A stretch of 64,000 nt of DNA from positions 14,569,821-14,633,820 of the forward strand of contig CM067081.1 in the NCBI GenBank assembly GCA_034008185.1. The letters run 5' to 3'. This DNA is from Gorsachius magnificus. Lineage: Eukaryota; Chordata; Aves; Pelecaniformes; Ardeidae. Under the pieces are notes generated by a model. The model had not been told where the DNA came from. It worked only from the letters and a program-made list of their open reading frames with translations, and did no database searches. Shown piece after piece: positions 11,812 through 25,456 of this stretch (position 1 is its first letter; each line of letters opens with the position of its first letter). Both the position numbers and the translations under genes were made by a program.

Positions 11812-13094
11812 TGGAACATGGGTTCACCAAGGGAAAGTCCCATTTAACTATTTTGATATCCTTCTTTGTTAAGGTCATCCACCTAGTGGATGAAGGCAGT
11901 GGATGTAGTTTTGGGAGATGTAAGTAAGGCTTCTGATACCATCCCTCACAACATACTTCTGAACAAGTTGTCCAACTGTGAGATGAGCAGGTTTATGGTG
12001 CACTAGGTGAAGAACTGGCTGAAGGGCAGGGCTTAAAGGGTTGTAGTGAATGGGGCTACATCTCACTGGTGACCGGTCACCAGTGGTGTTCCTCAGGGTG
12101 AAATTCTAGGGCCAGTTCTGTTCAATATATTTATCAAAGATCTGGATGCAGGAATTGGATGCACTGTTAGAAAGTTTGCTGATGATACCAAACTGGTAGG
12201 TGCTGTTGACTGCCTTGAGTAAAGAGAGATCTTGCAGAGGGATCTAGACAGATTAGAGCATTGGACAATGATTAATGGATGAAATTTAACAAGTCCATAT
12301 GCAGATTCTGCACCTAGCATGGAGTCATGACAGGCACAAGTATAAATTGGGAGAGGAGTGGCTGGAGAGCAGCTCTGCAGAAAGGGATCTGGAGGCGCTG
12401 GACAACAGCAGGCTCAATATGAGTCAGCAGCATGCCCTGGCAGTCAAGAGGGCAAACTGCATCCTGGGGTGCATCAAACACAGCATAACCAGCCAGTCAA
12501 AAGACGTGATTATCCCACTGTATTCAGTGCTGATTCAGACTCAGTTTGAGTACTGTGTGCAGTTCTGGGCCCCACAATTTAAGAAGGATGTTCAGGTCCT
12601 TGGATGTGTCCAGAGGAGAGCAACAAAGCTGGTGAAAGGGCTGGAAGGCATGTCCTATGAGGAGTAGCTAAGGATCGTGGGTTTGTCTAGGTCAGAGAAG
12701 AGGAGGCTGAGGGGTGACCTCATTGGTCTCTACATCTTCCTGAAGAGGGGAAGTGGAGAGGGAGTTGCTGATCTCTCCTGTCTGGTATCCAGTGATAGGA
12801 CACATCTGAATGGTTCAAAGCTGCACCAGGGGAGATTTGGACTGGACAGGAAGCATTTCTTTACCAAGAAGGTGGTCAAATACTGGAACGGGCTACCTAT
12901 AGAGGTGGTCAATGCCCCAAGCCTGTCAGTGTTTAAGAGGTTTTTGGACAATGTCCTTAATACCATGCTTTAACTTTTGGTCAGCTCTGAAGTGGTCATG
13001 CAATTGGACTAGATGATTATTGCAGTTCCCTTCCAACTGAACTATTCTATTCTATTCTATCCTATCCTATTCTATTCTATTCTGTTCTATTCTA
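11812..13094 (+). mobile_element. CR1 LINE, old copy with RT remnants
   Basis: Plus-strand CR1 from the 'GFTKGKS' region ('GGGTTCACCAAGGG') to the 3' end. Remnants of RT motifs can be followed through frameshifts: the '[15 protein letters not shown]' equivalent near 12090-12135, 'FADDTKL' near 12175-12197, then 'NMSQQHALAVKRANCILGCI' and 'VQFWAPQFKKDVQVLGCVQR'. The reading frame is open in the 12299-12667 and 12677-12973 segments, but stops lie upstream (including TGA and TAG in 11990-12290) and after 'MSYEE'. It ends in CTTCCAACTGAAC followed by a TTCTA pentanucleotide tract instead of the usual 8-base tail. High divergence marks it as an old insertion. Confidence 0.9.
13042..13094 (+). repeat. 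(TTCTA)n microsatellite at a CR1 tail
   Basis: About ten imperfect TTCTA units with CCTAT interruptions, directly following the CR1 3' end. It probably grew from the CR1 tail. Confidence 0.9.
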
Positions 13095-15853
13095 AAGAAC
13101 ATACACAATGGGTCAAAAGCAATATTAAAAAAAACCACTTGTGATATAGATGGCACCCTTTGCACTTTATTTAGTGTAATCTGTCAGTTTAGCATAAAGG
13201 TTTGTGAAACTAAAATGGAAAAATAGATATATAAGAACTGCTGTATTTATAGTTGAACTCAAAAGATTGTACTTCACTCAGTGTTTAAACTGGTCTCAGC
13301 AGAGCCCAAAGCAGACTAAGCTATATTGATCTGTTTGTAATATTTGGTATGAGGATTAAGCATACATTTATTCCCAACGTGGAAGACATATTTTATTTGT
13401 TTTTCCTTGGAGACTAATGGAGGTTAACACATATTCTTGTGAAAAATTTGAAGATTAACCCAATATTACAAATTATGAAGCTGAAGCAGAGAGGGACTAA
13501 TGGATTTTCTTGTTTCTAGAATTAGCCATAAAACCTAGTCATTATTTCAACATTCAGTGCTGATCATTTAAACAGTTTTTTACAGAAACTATTGGTGCTG
13601 AAAATGGGAAAATAAGCCATGAAGATTTCTACAGGGCAAAGCTAAGATACTTCAGACAATGTTTATATGGTAGCAGTGGGTAATCCTTAAGAGAAAGTGC
13701 AATACCATTCTGAAGCTTATTGTACTTTCTTCTTTTTACTTCCTCCAGTTCCTCCAGAGGTTACAGTCTTTCATGCTGTTTCTTGTCCCTACTCAGATAG
13801 TTTAGTGATATTGAGCTAGCATCTTCCCCCCCGCCCCCAAATAAAAGAAAACTACAGAAGGAAGTCTTTAATGCAGTGGGACTAATCTTAAAAACTTTGA
13901 AACAAGTCTTGTTTCTTACTGTAGATCTGTGCTATTTCTTGCTTGGTTGTTCAATTATATTGCTTTTGCTCCTTTCTCAAGCTTTTAATTCAATAGCCAC
14001 TAAGAGTATGAATATTTGGCACGAGCAGTGGCCTCTGGTCTTCTTGAGGTCCCTGGATGTTCAAACCATTGAATATGGGGAAGTGCATGCATATATCAAA
14101 GACCACCTATGCTGCCTCATCTCTAACATTAGTCTAGTAAGGTTTATCCATCTTACCAAATGTCTAGAGTTTGAGGAAAAAGGTTTGTATGCTTAGGTCA
14201 GAAAGCGGTATGTTTGGAGTTAAGCCTCTTTTCTTTTTTATTAAGCAGTCCGGGTTACTGTGTCTTTGTAAATCAGAAATGTTATTTATAAGGTTAAGAG
14301 ACAGCAGCACATAGTGATGCTGATTTAATATGACATAGATACTTGAATTATTCAATAAAATACTTCATTATTCAATAAAAAATTATACTGAAAAATTGAA
14401 GGCCAGCTATAAGGGTAATTTCAAAGAATCAACACCTTCTATACACACATACTTAAAATTATCAACTTGAAATATAGAAAGATATTTGTTAACTGAATAA
14501 AATTTTAGATGGTAGGTTATTGATACCCATAAGTACTGCTAAAAGGCATCTGAATAAATATTTAATCACAGTTGTAGTCAGGGTAACATTTTAAATAATT
14601 AGGATGACATTAGCCTGATAAAAGAGGCTTTCTCATGGCAAGTTTACTTTTGAAAAAATAAATGGATTTCAAACAAAACCTTGAAAAAAATTACCTGACT
14701 TAAAAATATAGTTGCTGCTCTTACTTCCTCTAAAGTACAAAACTTCCGCTTTTGTTTTGCAATTGTGAGTAGTTGAAAAAATGCATGAAGTAATGAAGCT
14801 GGGTCTCATATACTGTATGAGCTCAGGTTTAATGACAATCTCATTTCTCTTTTCCAGTTTCTTTAATTAGTGCTAAAAATCCAGATAGGTTGGTTAGTCA
14901 CAAAAAGATCTTTTGAAGATCATGGGAGTCATGAGGGGATGCTCTTTCTGAACAGCATTGCTCCCGAAATTTCTGCACTATTCATCACTGGATCACACCT
15001 CAGAGCAGCAAACACACTTACTTTATACAGTTAGAGATTTAATGAGATGTTCTATACTTTTAAACACTGGTTTTGCCTACATATGGCATAACTCACAAGT
15101 AAAAGTAAGCAGTGAGCTTCTTATAAAACACTGAATTCCTGAGAATGGTCATGGATCTCTAGGTTCTATTCATAATAAAATAATAGGAAACAATAGCTAT
15201 TTTATAAATGCATCTGCACAGCCCCAGGGTACATAGTTTGCATAATACATAATACAAGAACTGCTCAAACTTTTCAATGCAAATATAATGATAATGACTT
15301 CTGTGGTTACTTCAAAAGACCCTTTTGCTTTTTAAAATGTGACAAGAATCAATACGTATACTTGAACTTCACGAAACCTTAACTTATTATCTAAATGAAA
15401 TATTGAAGTTTCATCCTGGATTCCTTGAACACTCTGCTCTAAGTAGTCTTGAACAACTCATTCTTCTTACCCTTTTCATTTCACATGAAGGAATATGTAT
15501 TCAGCCCAAAATTATTCCTTCTTCGATGTATAAAACATGTAGGCTAAACACTCACATAGTCTTTCTTTCGCTGCATTTGAGCAGTGACAATGCCTTCCTC
15601 CTTTCCTCTGCTCACCACAATCTAACACTATCATCACTGAAGGAAAGTAGATCCACTGCAAATTTCTTCCTGAAACTGCAGTCCATAAGAAATTTTTCCC
15701 AAACATAAGAGGTTCAGGGAGCTTGTGAATACCACTAGGGACAACTTTCATCTTTTCACAGGTGAGACATCTGTGCTGTTGATGTCTTCTTTCTCTTCCC
15801 TCTGAAGTTTTTTTGTCTTCCGCAAGTTGCTTTCATTCAGACATCCCACAGAA

Positions 15854-15901
15854 GGGACATATACTCCTTTTTATAAAGGGACATGCACTCCTTTTTACTC
15901 A
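15854..15901. repeat. Two-copy 24-bp tandem repeat
   Basis: GGGACAT(AT/GC)ACTCCTTTTTA occurs twice with a 24-bp period; the second unit starts at 15878. A small replication-slippage duplication with no apparent function. Confidence 0.8.
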
Positions 15902-18900
15902 TTTCCATGGAGGGTCACGGGTTATATCAGAATTTATCTTTACCCCTGCTGATGTATCAGTAATCCTCATTTTCTGAAGTTCAAGCACTATAACATCACA
16001 GAAATCCTCTCTACCCCTCTGTAGTTCTTTACACAGATCAACCCGTATTCAGGTTTGAATGTTTAATTGTATTTCAATTTCCTTCCAAGACAAAGATCAT
16101 TATTCAATAAATATTATTATAATCAGCTTTCCCAGGAAAAAAAAAAAAAAATGAACTGGCATATCAGTGGGATGAAATGGATGTAACTTTGTTAGACACC
16201 TGGGGCACCTCTTCTTCAGAAGGATGATTAGAGAGGTGAACTCTGGAAACTTACATTGAAAATTTGCTGTATTTCTAGGATAATTTTACAGAGTGGAGCT
16301 CTTGCTGTAAAGAGAGTGGAAAGGCAAGACCGGTGTTATGTTTGTAGTATTTTATTTAAATAGCTGTAAGGTTAAAGCTTTTATTCCAAATTGCTTATTT
16401 TACCTTAAACCAATACTGTATTGTAGCTCATGTGTTATATAAGTGGTAGGTAACACAAACATATCAAGCACATGGTTGGTTGGTAAGGTCTCTTGAGGCC
16501 TCGCTTTGATCTTTATTCTGTCTTATTTCTATAATTTATAATAGTCGAGTTAATAAAGATGCCTAAATTTCTGTATGTTATTACTGAGCATATGACCTTC
16601 ACAAGAATATTTCATTTCTCATTTTATCTTCTTGCTGTCAGTTTTGAAGTTGTTCAATTTATGCAAATTATTTTGTACTTGGATTATTCAGACTGCTAAG
16701 GTTTTTGCTCGCCTCATACATGTCATGACAAAGTAATACAAACACTTTAAGTTATTTAAGCAGGGGAAAGAATCCTTTAAAATCAGGTTTTAAAGCAGAT
16801 TATTAAAATTAAAAGAAAAAAAAACCCTACAAACCCAAACCAATCCAGCTTTAGCAAGTTCATAATCATAGTTTTTTCCTTCTTTTTTGAAAGTATAGTT
16901 ACCTCTTCTAGAGTCACATGCTGTGAAAATGCAGTGTGCCCCTGCTAGAAGTAAAATAGTGTGTGGATTTAAGGCATGGCCCCCTAAGGAACAAAGAAAA
17001 GAAATCATTTGATCATAGTTTCTTTTTTTATTATGTGTTGATTTAGTTTATCATCATTTTACCTCTTTCCATAATAGCTCATTCCCCCATTGATTCCTTT
17101 CTGCCAGGTTGACAGAGGAAGAGAAGTCTCAAAGACCACTGAGTTCCTCTGAGTTCTGTGACAGTAGATGTCCAGGCAGAAGTTCAAGAAGGGCTGCAAA
17201 CATGCACCGATAGAAAAATTATGTCAGAATCTGAGGACATACTTATGAGAGAGTAGAGGACACACCTGCACAAACAGGCACTCAGAGCTTATGTGTCAAC
17301 ACCAATCAAGCATAAGATAGACATCTGTAAGAAATGAAAACTAATTAGTTCTTCTCGTGAAGCTGTTTATTTTCTCCTCTGTGATTTTGTCATAACTTTT
17401 GGCAGATAATACAATCAGTACATGAGGATGAATCATATAAATTTCTGTTTGTCCATTCGCTTATTATTAAATATGTTCTTAATGAAAAAAAGAAATTTTG
17501 TGTGATGAAAACCTAACAGTGTAATTTCCAAAAGTTGGAGATTTACACGCTGCAGTAACAGTGTCTTTTGCTGTGTCCAGCTGGTGAATAGTTAAGTGCC
17601 TGACTGTTACTAGCCTAGAAATTTGCCCCTAGAAAAATTCAAAATGTTACACACTGGGTAGCACAGAATGCAGAATTGTAGCTCCATGCAGCACTGTCAA
17701 ACTTCAGAAATCATCTATTTCTGGATCTAGCCAGGGAAGAGAAACATGTATGCATGGCTCATCTGATCAGTCCCAGATAAAGTATCTATCTCACTCAAAT
17801 TCCCAAACACCAAGATCAAATGTAAACAATAGCCTTCTCTTAATCACACCCGTAAAATACAAAACCTGAAAAATAAACATAAGGAAATCAATATTTGCTT
17901 GAAGAGGATTTCCAAGCCAAAAAGAGAAGTTGCGTTGTTCAAATAAACTATTTGCTGAGCACTAATTACAGAGGTGCGCTCTATGCCACTCCTTCATTTA
18001 TCAACCATGAATTTCTGACAGGTCTACTGTTTTCAGTGAAATGCAATTGTAAAATACTTACTGATAATGACCTCTGTGCAGGCTTGAATGAAAAAGATTT
18101 GAAAGTTTATAAAATCTGTTTTAAAAACAATATATTCTAAAAGAAGATAAAATAATTTAAAAAAAATAGAAGCTTGAAGAATAAAACCAGTCTCGTTCTA
18201 ATTGCATGTCTACTCTTAATACATACAATGTGGCAGACTGTTAATGCCCGTCACAGCACATCAGAGTTCAGACAAAAAAAATCTCAAACCTTTTTTTTTC
18301 CTTTAGCCCATGCATTTTAGGACTGACCTGGACAGCTCAAGTTTTGTTTCTTCTGCTGGTAATGTCCTATATCTGTTATCTGATCTTCAACTGGAATTTC
18401 TGTGATATCACTAAATTGAGTTTAGTAGTGGCCTAGAATAAATTTTTATACCTACCTATAATATTAGATGTTAAATATGACATCAAGTGCAGACAGATTT
18501 CATGAAGACCAATCCAATTTTCTCCATTTTACCTGCTAGAAAATTTTGTAAGCCTAGTGAAGCAGTAGTAGCACCCATGAAGAACCCACAAATACATGCA
18601 ATATTTCACACTCATGGAACATTTATTTTACACATTCTTAGTCAAAAAGTACAGTAAGAATTTGAACACAAGCTAGTCACATAATAAGAAGACACTACTC
18701 TACAGGAATATTAAAGAACAACACATCTTTCTTTGAAGAAAATAACATTTTTGGACCTTTGTTTACATAAAATATCAGAATTTGCCTTGAAAGAGAAACA
18801 AAGCTCTGCAGTGTTGAATATCCAATCTGCTTGCATGCAATTTATCAAGAGTTTATTAAGCAGAAGTAGTACGGAAGGTGTTTATTGGCCTCCAATGAAG

Positions 18901-21900
18901 TGTAGTTGCCAGTTGACCTTGGAAATTAGTAAGATTTATTTACTTAATCCTCTGACTAAACCTCTTTTGATATTTTCGGTATAAGCACATAGGCAAAGAT
19001 TCTAAAGAATCATTGTTTTGCAGATTGAGGCAGAAAAAAGTTGAGGGACTTACATAGTGTCACAAAAAGAGATCAGTGTTAGACTTGAGAGTAGGTTTCA
19101 AGCAGTCCCTATATCTAAATTTATCTGGTTTTGCATTTTTGTTCACTGTAAAATTTATGAAAACTTATACATATAAAACAGACTTGCAAGCAAAATATAG
19201 GCGCTCAAAATGTTTTCTTGATAGATTCCTTGCAGATTTATTTTTCTTTTTAAAATAACTACTGAATTTTAAACTGTCAGTAGGCAAACCGACTATCACC
19301 TGATGAACAGCTGTAGTAATTTTAAAATCATCATATTTTAAACTTCCATATCTCTTTACTTGCCTGTCTAGCCAAAGTATTCTCTTTGGCGTAATCAAGT
19401 GCTCTGAAAACAGTTATGAAAGATTATTTTTTTATGGAAAGCTGCTTCTCTGAAATGCCAGCCTTTTGTCAAATTTACATGAGGAATTTTCTTTCGGGGA
19501 TGAAAAGCCAGTCTCTGGAAAGGTGCCCATCTCTGTGCAATGTTTCCAATACAGAAAACTGTGCTTAGGCAAAGAACCAATACATCTTTTTCTTCCTGCC
19601 CCAACATTTTGACATTAGTTCTGGTTTATGTTGCTTGGCTGTCGTCACATTCCGCTTCAAGAGACAATCTCCATTCAGCACTTTTGGAACAAGACTTTTC
19701 ATTGCATTTGTTGGAAATGTTATAGGATATTCCAATATGAAGCATGCTGTTATAAAAGAGAAATAATTTCTAACATGGAGACAGACCACCTGAATCATGA
19801 CCTGAAAACCAAGCATGACATAAACCCACCAATAGACAACTGTTCCATATTGCAAGCTGGCACACAAAGCCAGGAGTTACGTTACCTCCTTCTCTTCCCC
19901 CTTCAGGAAGGATTACAACACAGAAATTCACATTTCAATGTGGATAGAAGAGCTGGTCCAGATGAACCAGTGTTCAGCCTGGCTCACTGCATTTGTGTTT
20001 CTCTACATTTATATCATGATAGTGAATTAACACCAGAGCCATTACTGTTGGAAGTATGGTACTCCCTCTTCAGGGAGTTCAGGCTGCGCAGGCTGAAGAC
20101 AGTGTATCATTTTGCGTCCAGAAAAAACCACAAATCATTGTCTAAGCATGACTTCTGAGACACAGAAACAGAATGGATAACAGAGAACCCATGCCAGTAT
20201 ATTAGACTGTATTAGACCATGCTTTTGTGGCAGTCTAGGTTCTTTCAGAAACTTTCTGTATGTGCATTATGTGGACAACTATGAAATAGTCAAAATTAGA
20301 AAGAATAATAATAGTTTTCCAGCCTGCAGAAAGAAGGATTTTTTTTCTGGTGGCATGTTTGTCTCTGTGTGGGAGAAGTGTGTAGAGGAGGGGTGTGTGT
20401 GTGCATGTGTGAGATCCATCACCCGGAGGATGGGAAAGTGGCAAAAAATGAGGTCTCTATGTTTAAAAAGTGGTCAATTCTGTGATCACCTTTTCCTGTT
20501 GCTTCATTTTTCATTGATCTTGCTGTTGTAAAAATCTAACGTTCATGAGAGTCACGGGGTTCCTGGCTTAATGAGTGGGGTGACATGAAAAAAAAAAACC
20601 CAAAACAAACCCCTTGCCTATGTAAATCAGAATTCTGAGTTCAGGCATTTCTGGGGAGTTTGGGGAGCTTGTAGCCCATTACCTGCACCAGTGAATTTCA
20701 ACAAATGTTACGCCAAGTTGGTCATGACAGTTGCAGAAGGAAAACTAAGAGGAAGATGGAGGCAAAGGAAATGCATGTTCTTCTTGTTCTAGTTGCCTCT
20801 TGGTGTTCTCTCTGGGCATGGTATTCCCTGCTGTTGACTGTTGTCTCTCTACAAAGAGCATATCCTTTCACTGTACAAAACACAGATGCAATACCTCTTA
20901 ATGCTTAACCAAAGACAAAACATTAGTCAGTCCTTCAGATTCTTGCCTCGAGCATTGTCTTCCATTAATTCTGTATTGTCTTCTATGCTATAGATATATA
21001 TAGGAATGACTTGGACTTAGATTAAGAACACTGTAAATACATTCTGATATCCTCATTGAGTCAAAGGATATATTTATATAAACCCTCAAAACAATCAAAA
21101 CAATCTTTCTACTTTGAAATCTTGTTCAGACCATTATTATCTTACCATCTGCTACTTCAGTAAAGCAGCAGCTGCACCACACTTTTTCTAAAGGTTCTCT
21201 GGCTTAGTTTTTGCACCTTGCTGTAACTCTACACCTTCTCTCAGTGAGCGCTCCCTTCAGGACCCCACATTCATGGAGTGTATATTCTCACATAAACATC
21301 CATCTTCAGCAATCCTAATTTCAACAGTTATTGCAAAAGTGAAACAACAGACTGTGCAACAAAAGGCTCTTTGACAGTGAATAAATTAGTATGTAGGCCC
21401 TTCTACATTGGGCACAATCACAAATCCATAGCAAAGTCCAAATTGGAATAGATTGCAGATCTATCCTGCTTTCTCACAATTATATATATATACCAATATA
21501 GTAGTTTTAAATTATTACACTATGCATTCTTCCAACATTTTTTTAAAATTAAAAATGGTTTTGAAATGTTAATATGAAGAAAATATTTAAGGAAAGTTTG
21601 TGTTATCAAAGAAAATGTTTATTAAAAAACTCTTGTCTGCATAATGATCTTACTTAAAAATAATAAATAAAAAAAACCCAAATTTTGTTCTAAAGTAAAA
21701 TATTAAAAAATGCTTGAATATTATCTGTATACAGGTATATCAGAACATTTTCCAGCAGTGGACGGTCTCTTTAGTTTACTAGATATACCATAATGAGGGT
21801 TACTTTTTGGGAGCTGAAACTGTAGAAATATGTAAAAATAGAACCGTGAAAGGAAAACAATGAAAACTTTTGAGTATGCTTTGGTTTTGTTTTGTGTGAA

Positions 21901-21946
21901 GTTCTGCAAATGTATAAACAGCAGCAGCATGCCATGCCCCACAAGC

Positions 21947-21992
21947 CTTTAAAAATCTCTTTGACTTCTTTAAAAATCTCTTTGACTTCTTT
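21947..21992. repeat. Two-copy 21-bp tandem repeat
   Basis: CTTTAAAAATCTCTTTGACT plus T is repeated exactly (21947-21967 and 21968-21988). On the minus strand it reads as KEIFKEV repeats, but there is no evidence that this is translated. Confidence 0.85.
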
Positions 21993-22111
21993 AGTCCTGG
22001 TTATTAGTTTCAAAATGAATATGGAATATTTAATATGGTATCAGCCAAAAATATCTCTCACAAGCCACTGACAAGCAGGCAGTACAGGCCTGTCCAGCTG
22101 TAAACACAAAA

Positions 22112-22553
22112 TTACAGAATCACAGAATCACAGAATCGCAAGGGTTGGAAGGGACCTCGGGAGATCACCCAGTCCAACCCCCCCACTAAAGCAGGTTCTC
22201 CTAGACCATGTTGCACAGGACTTTGAATAGTCCAGGTGACCTTTGAATATCTCCAGAGGAGACTCCACAACCCCCCCCGGGCAGCCTGTTTCAGTGCTCT
22301 GTCACCCTCAAAGTAAAGAAGTTCCTCCTCACGTTCAGCTGAAACCTCTTATGTTTCAGTTTGTGCCCATTGCCCCTTGTCCTGTCACCGGGCACCACTG
22401 AGAAGAGTCTGGCTCCATCCTCTTCACTTCCATCCTTAAGATATCTGTATGTATTGATGAGGTCCCCTCTCAGTCTTCTCTTCAGGCTGAACAAGCCCAG
22501 CTCTCCAGCCTTTCCTCACAGGGGAGATGCTCCAGTCCCTTTATCATCCTAGT
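22112..22553 (-). mobile_element. CR1 LINE, 3' fragment
   Basis: The plus strand opens with repeated ACAGAATCAC units, then GCAAGGGTTGGAAGGGACC, followed by the reverse complement of the last part of the RT frame ('[21 protein letters not shown]'). It is truncated at about 22553. Same subfamily as the copies at 45541 and 60439, sharing the TTCTCCTAGACCATGTTGCA block. A small local duplication near 22224-22250 repeats CTTTGAAT relative to those copies. Confidence 0.95.
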
Positions 22554-23645
22554 TGTAATGTAAAAGTTACCAGAAGAAGGAATTGCATTTAACAACATGT
22601 TATTATACGTAGATCCTCTGTACTTCCACAAGGCCTATTATCCCAGACACACTTTCTTGTTTAATCTAGATGTGTGATCCATTTTCTGTCTCTGGGTATC
22701 TGTACTGTACTTTCTACTGTGGTAACCCAAGAAGAAAGCATTTACAAGTAAAACAGTGGAATTTGAAGTCAGCTCAAGTTTCTCTTCAGTCTTTAATTTA
22801 TTTTCCTTTACATATACATCTAATAAATAGACATCAATCTTTCCAAGTAGTCTTACGGATCTTCTGTGAAGAGGGAAAGAAGTAACTCACAGAGTTTTTA
22901 CCTGGCGCTTCACTGAATTTTCCTCATTAAGTATTTACATAGGCCAACTGATAGGCTGGAGCTAAACTTGGAGTCTAGGTCTTTCTAATGTCAATTACTA
23001 ATAACAGTACTGCTAAAACAAAGAAGTTTACTAAATGAAATAATTGAAAGTCACAAAAGCTACAAGAAATATATTTTCCCTCGGTGTAAATAAATGCTGT
23101 TGAATGCAATGGTTTACTGTCTATTTATATTCTTAAAAAATTCAACCCATCATCCATTTATTATTTAATGTAGTACCTTATAATTTATATCAATAAAATA
23201 ATGAGCCCTCTGGCCTTGGCATAGCATATTCTTTTCTATTAAACTTAATTTTAAATATGAGTGTTTCTTCAAAATTAAGCATATTACAAAAATTTATTCT
23301 GGACCACCTCTGGAGTGCCTAGTATATAATTAGAATTAGGAAGACCAATTTGTTATAATGTTAATTCAGGTGATGTCAGAAGGACCATTTCAGTGTAGGA
23401 GGATCCTAGTAGGGCAGAAGAAGTCCAAAGGACCATGAGGCTGGGAGATCTCTGCAACAGACACAAAGATGCTACAAGATCACAAGACACTAAGCTGAGT
23501 GGAGACTGCTTCCCTTTGCATAAGAAAGAGTGGAGACACATCCCAAAGAGCTGTAGCAGGAATCCTTCAGGGACAACCAGGCTTTGTTTCACTGACTTTA
23601 AAAAGAATTTGCATTTGCATCAGCAAACACTATAACCAGGTCTTC
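22554..23645. other. Unique noncoding DNA
   Basis: AT-rich, no recognised gene or element. Open frames of 60-80 codons at 23353-23635 lack splice support. Confidence 0.5.
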
Positions 23646-23869
23646 TGTCCTGGTTTCAGCTGGGATACAGTTAATTTTATTCCTAGTAGCTGTCACAGAA
23701 CTGTGTTTTGGAATTAGGATGAAAAGAATGTTGGTGGCACACTGATGGTTTAGTTGTTGCTAAGCAGTGCTTACACCAGTCACGGACTTCCCCTGCTCTG
23801 CCAGAAGCACAAGGAGCTGGGAGGGGGCACAGCCGGGACAGCTGACCCCAACTGACCAAAGTGCTATTC

Positions 23870-25456
23870 ATAGAATCATAGAATCATAGAATGTTTTGGG
23901 TTGGAAGGGACCCGTAGAGGTCATCTAGTCCAACCCCCCTGCAGTCAGCAGGGACACCGCTAACTAGATCAGGTTGCTCAGAGCCCCATCCAACCTGGCC
24001 TTGAATGTTCCCAGGGATGGGGCCTCCACCACCTCTCTGGGCAACCTGTTCCAGTGTTTCACCACCCTCGTTGGAAAGAATTTCCTCCTTATATCCAGTC
24101 TAAACCTACCCTGCTTCAGTTTAAAACCATTACCCCTTGTCCTGTCACAGCTGGCCCTACTAAAAAGATTTTCCCCATCTTTCCTATAGGCCCCCTTTAG
24201 ATACTGAAAGGCCGCAATCAGGTCTCCCCGCAGCCTTCTCTTCTCCAGGCTGAACAACCCCACCTCCCTCAGCCTGTCCTCATAAGAGAGGTGCTCCAGC
24301 CCTCGGATCATTTTAGTAGCCCTCCTCTGGACCCACTCCAACAGTTCCATGTCCTTCTTGTGCTGAGGGCTCCAGAGCTGGACGCAGTACTCCAGGTGAG
24401 GTCTCACCAGAGCACAGCAGAGGGGCAGAGTCACCTCCCTCGACCTGCTGGCCACGCTTCTCCTGATGCAGCCCAGGGTACGGTTGGCCTTCTGGCTGCC
24501 ATCGCACATTGCTGGCTCATGCCCAGCTTTTCATCCACCAGCACGCCCAAGTCCCTCTCGACAGGGCTGCTCTCAATCCTTTCTTCCCCCAGCCTGTGCT
24601 GATACTGGGGGTTACCCCGACCCAGGTGCAGGACCTTGCATTTGGCCTTGTTGAACCTCATGAGGTTCACACAGGCCCACCTCTCCAGCCTGTACAGGTC
24701 TCTCTGGATGACATCCCGTCCTTCTGCTGTGTCAACCGCACCACTCAGCTTGGTGTCATCCGCAAACTTGCTGAGGGTGCACTCGATCTCACTGTCTAAG
24801 TCATTGATGAAAATGTTAAACAGCACGGGTCCCAGTACGGACCCCTGAGGGACACCACTTGTCACCAGTCTCCATCCGGACATCGAGCCATTGACCACTA
24901 CCCTCTGGATGCGGCCATCCAGCCAGTTCCTTATCCACCGAAGAGTCCACCCATCAAATCCATAGCTCTCCCATTTAGAGAGAAGGATGTTGTGGGGGAC
25001 CATGTCAAAGGCTTTGCAGAAGTCCAGATTGATGACATCCATTGGTTTTCCCTTGTCCACTGATGCTGTCACACCATCATAGAAAGACACTAGGTTCGTC
25101 AGGCAGGACTTGCCCTTGGTGAAGCCATGCTGGCTATCTCAAATTATCTCCCTGGCCTCCATGTGCCTTAGCATAGCTTCTAGGAGGATCTGTTCCATGA
25201 TCTTCCCAGGCACAGAGGTGAGGCTGACAGGTCGGTAGTTCCCAGGGTCTTCCTTTCTACCCTTTTTGAAAATGGGCACAATGTTTCCCTTCTTCCAGTC
25301 ACCAGGGACTTCACCTGACTGCCATGACTTTTCAAATATCATGGAGAGTGGCTTGGCGACTACATTGGCCAATTCCCTTAGGACTCTGGGATGCATCTCA
25401 TCAGGTCCCATGGACTTATGTGCGTTCAGGTTCAGGTTCCTCAGGTGGTCAGCTCA
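23870..25456 (-). mobile_element. CR1 LINE (1.59 kb) inserted in the LTR
   Basis: Minus-strand CR1. Its 3' tail is at the low-coordinate end (ATAGAATCATAGAATCATAG from 23870) and its truncated 5' end is near 25450. It is flanked by the 7-bp direct repeat GCTATTC (23863-23869 and 25457-25463); the LTR copy at 33064 shows this site uninterrupted. Six bases (AGCTCA, 25451-25456) between the CR1 homology and the repeat are not found at the equivalent place in the copy at 62291. Closely related to the copies at 47270 and 62291. Confidence 0.95.
23964..25411 (-). pseudogene. CR1 ORF2 reverse transcriptase, C-terminal part, broken
   Basis: Remnant of the CR1 polyprotein that copies element RNA into DNA at a nicked chromosome. 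Reading 25411 down to 23964, it begins within the RT domain ('[18 protein letters not shown]', '[13 protein letters not shown]'), meets an in-frame TGA at 25139-25141, then continues in frame. Following motifs are LDFCKAFD (residues 22-29 of the segment starting at 25090), [11 protein letters not shown] (78-88) and the catalytic FADD (109-112; bases 24755-24766). Near 24497 a single missing base shifts the frame; the C-terminal part continues to 23964 ('[20 protein letters not shown]' ... 'GALSNLI'). The endonuclease domain and the RT N-terminus are absent. The catalytic aspartates are preserved, but the stop, frameshift and truncation make it non-functional. Confidence 0.93.

Larger units (their letters stand above)
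13095..22111. other. Nine kilobases of unique AT-rich noncoding DNA
   Basis: No transposable element, RNA gene or splice-bounded coding exon recognised. The longest open frame (19628-20158 +, 176 codons) has no known motif and no credible start or splice context. Small local repeats occur at 14341-14385 (ATTCAATAAAA twice), 15854-15901 and 21947-21992. An A-run lies near 16136-16151. Confidence 0.55.

Noticed and set aside
19628..20158. 176-codon + strand open frame
   Set aside because: No motif, no credible start or splice sites, AT-rich codon use; length is compatible with chance in 64 kb.
24291..24602. Open frames antisense to the CR1 copies (also 63399-63803 on the minus strand)
   Set aside because: They mirror the RT coding strand in both copies and are explained by CR1 codon structure.
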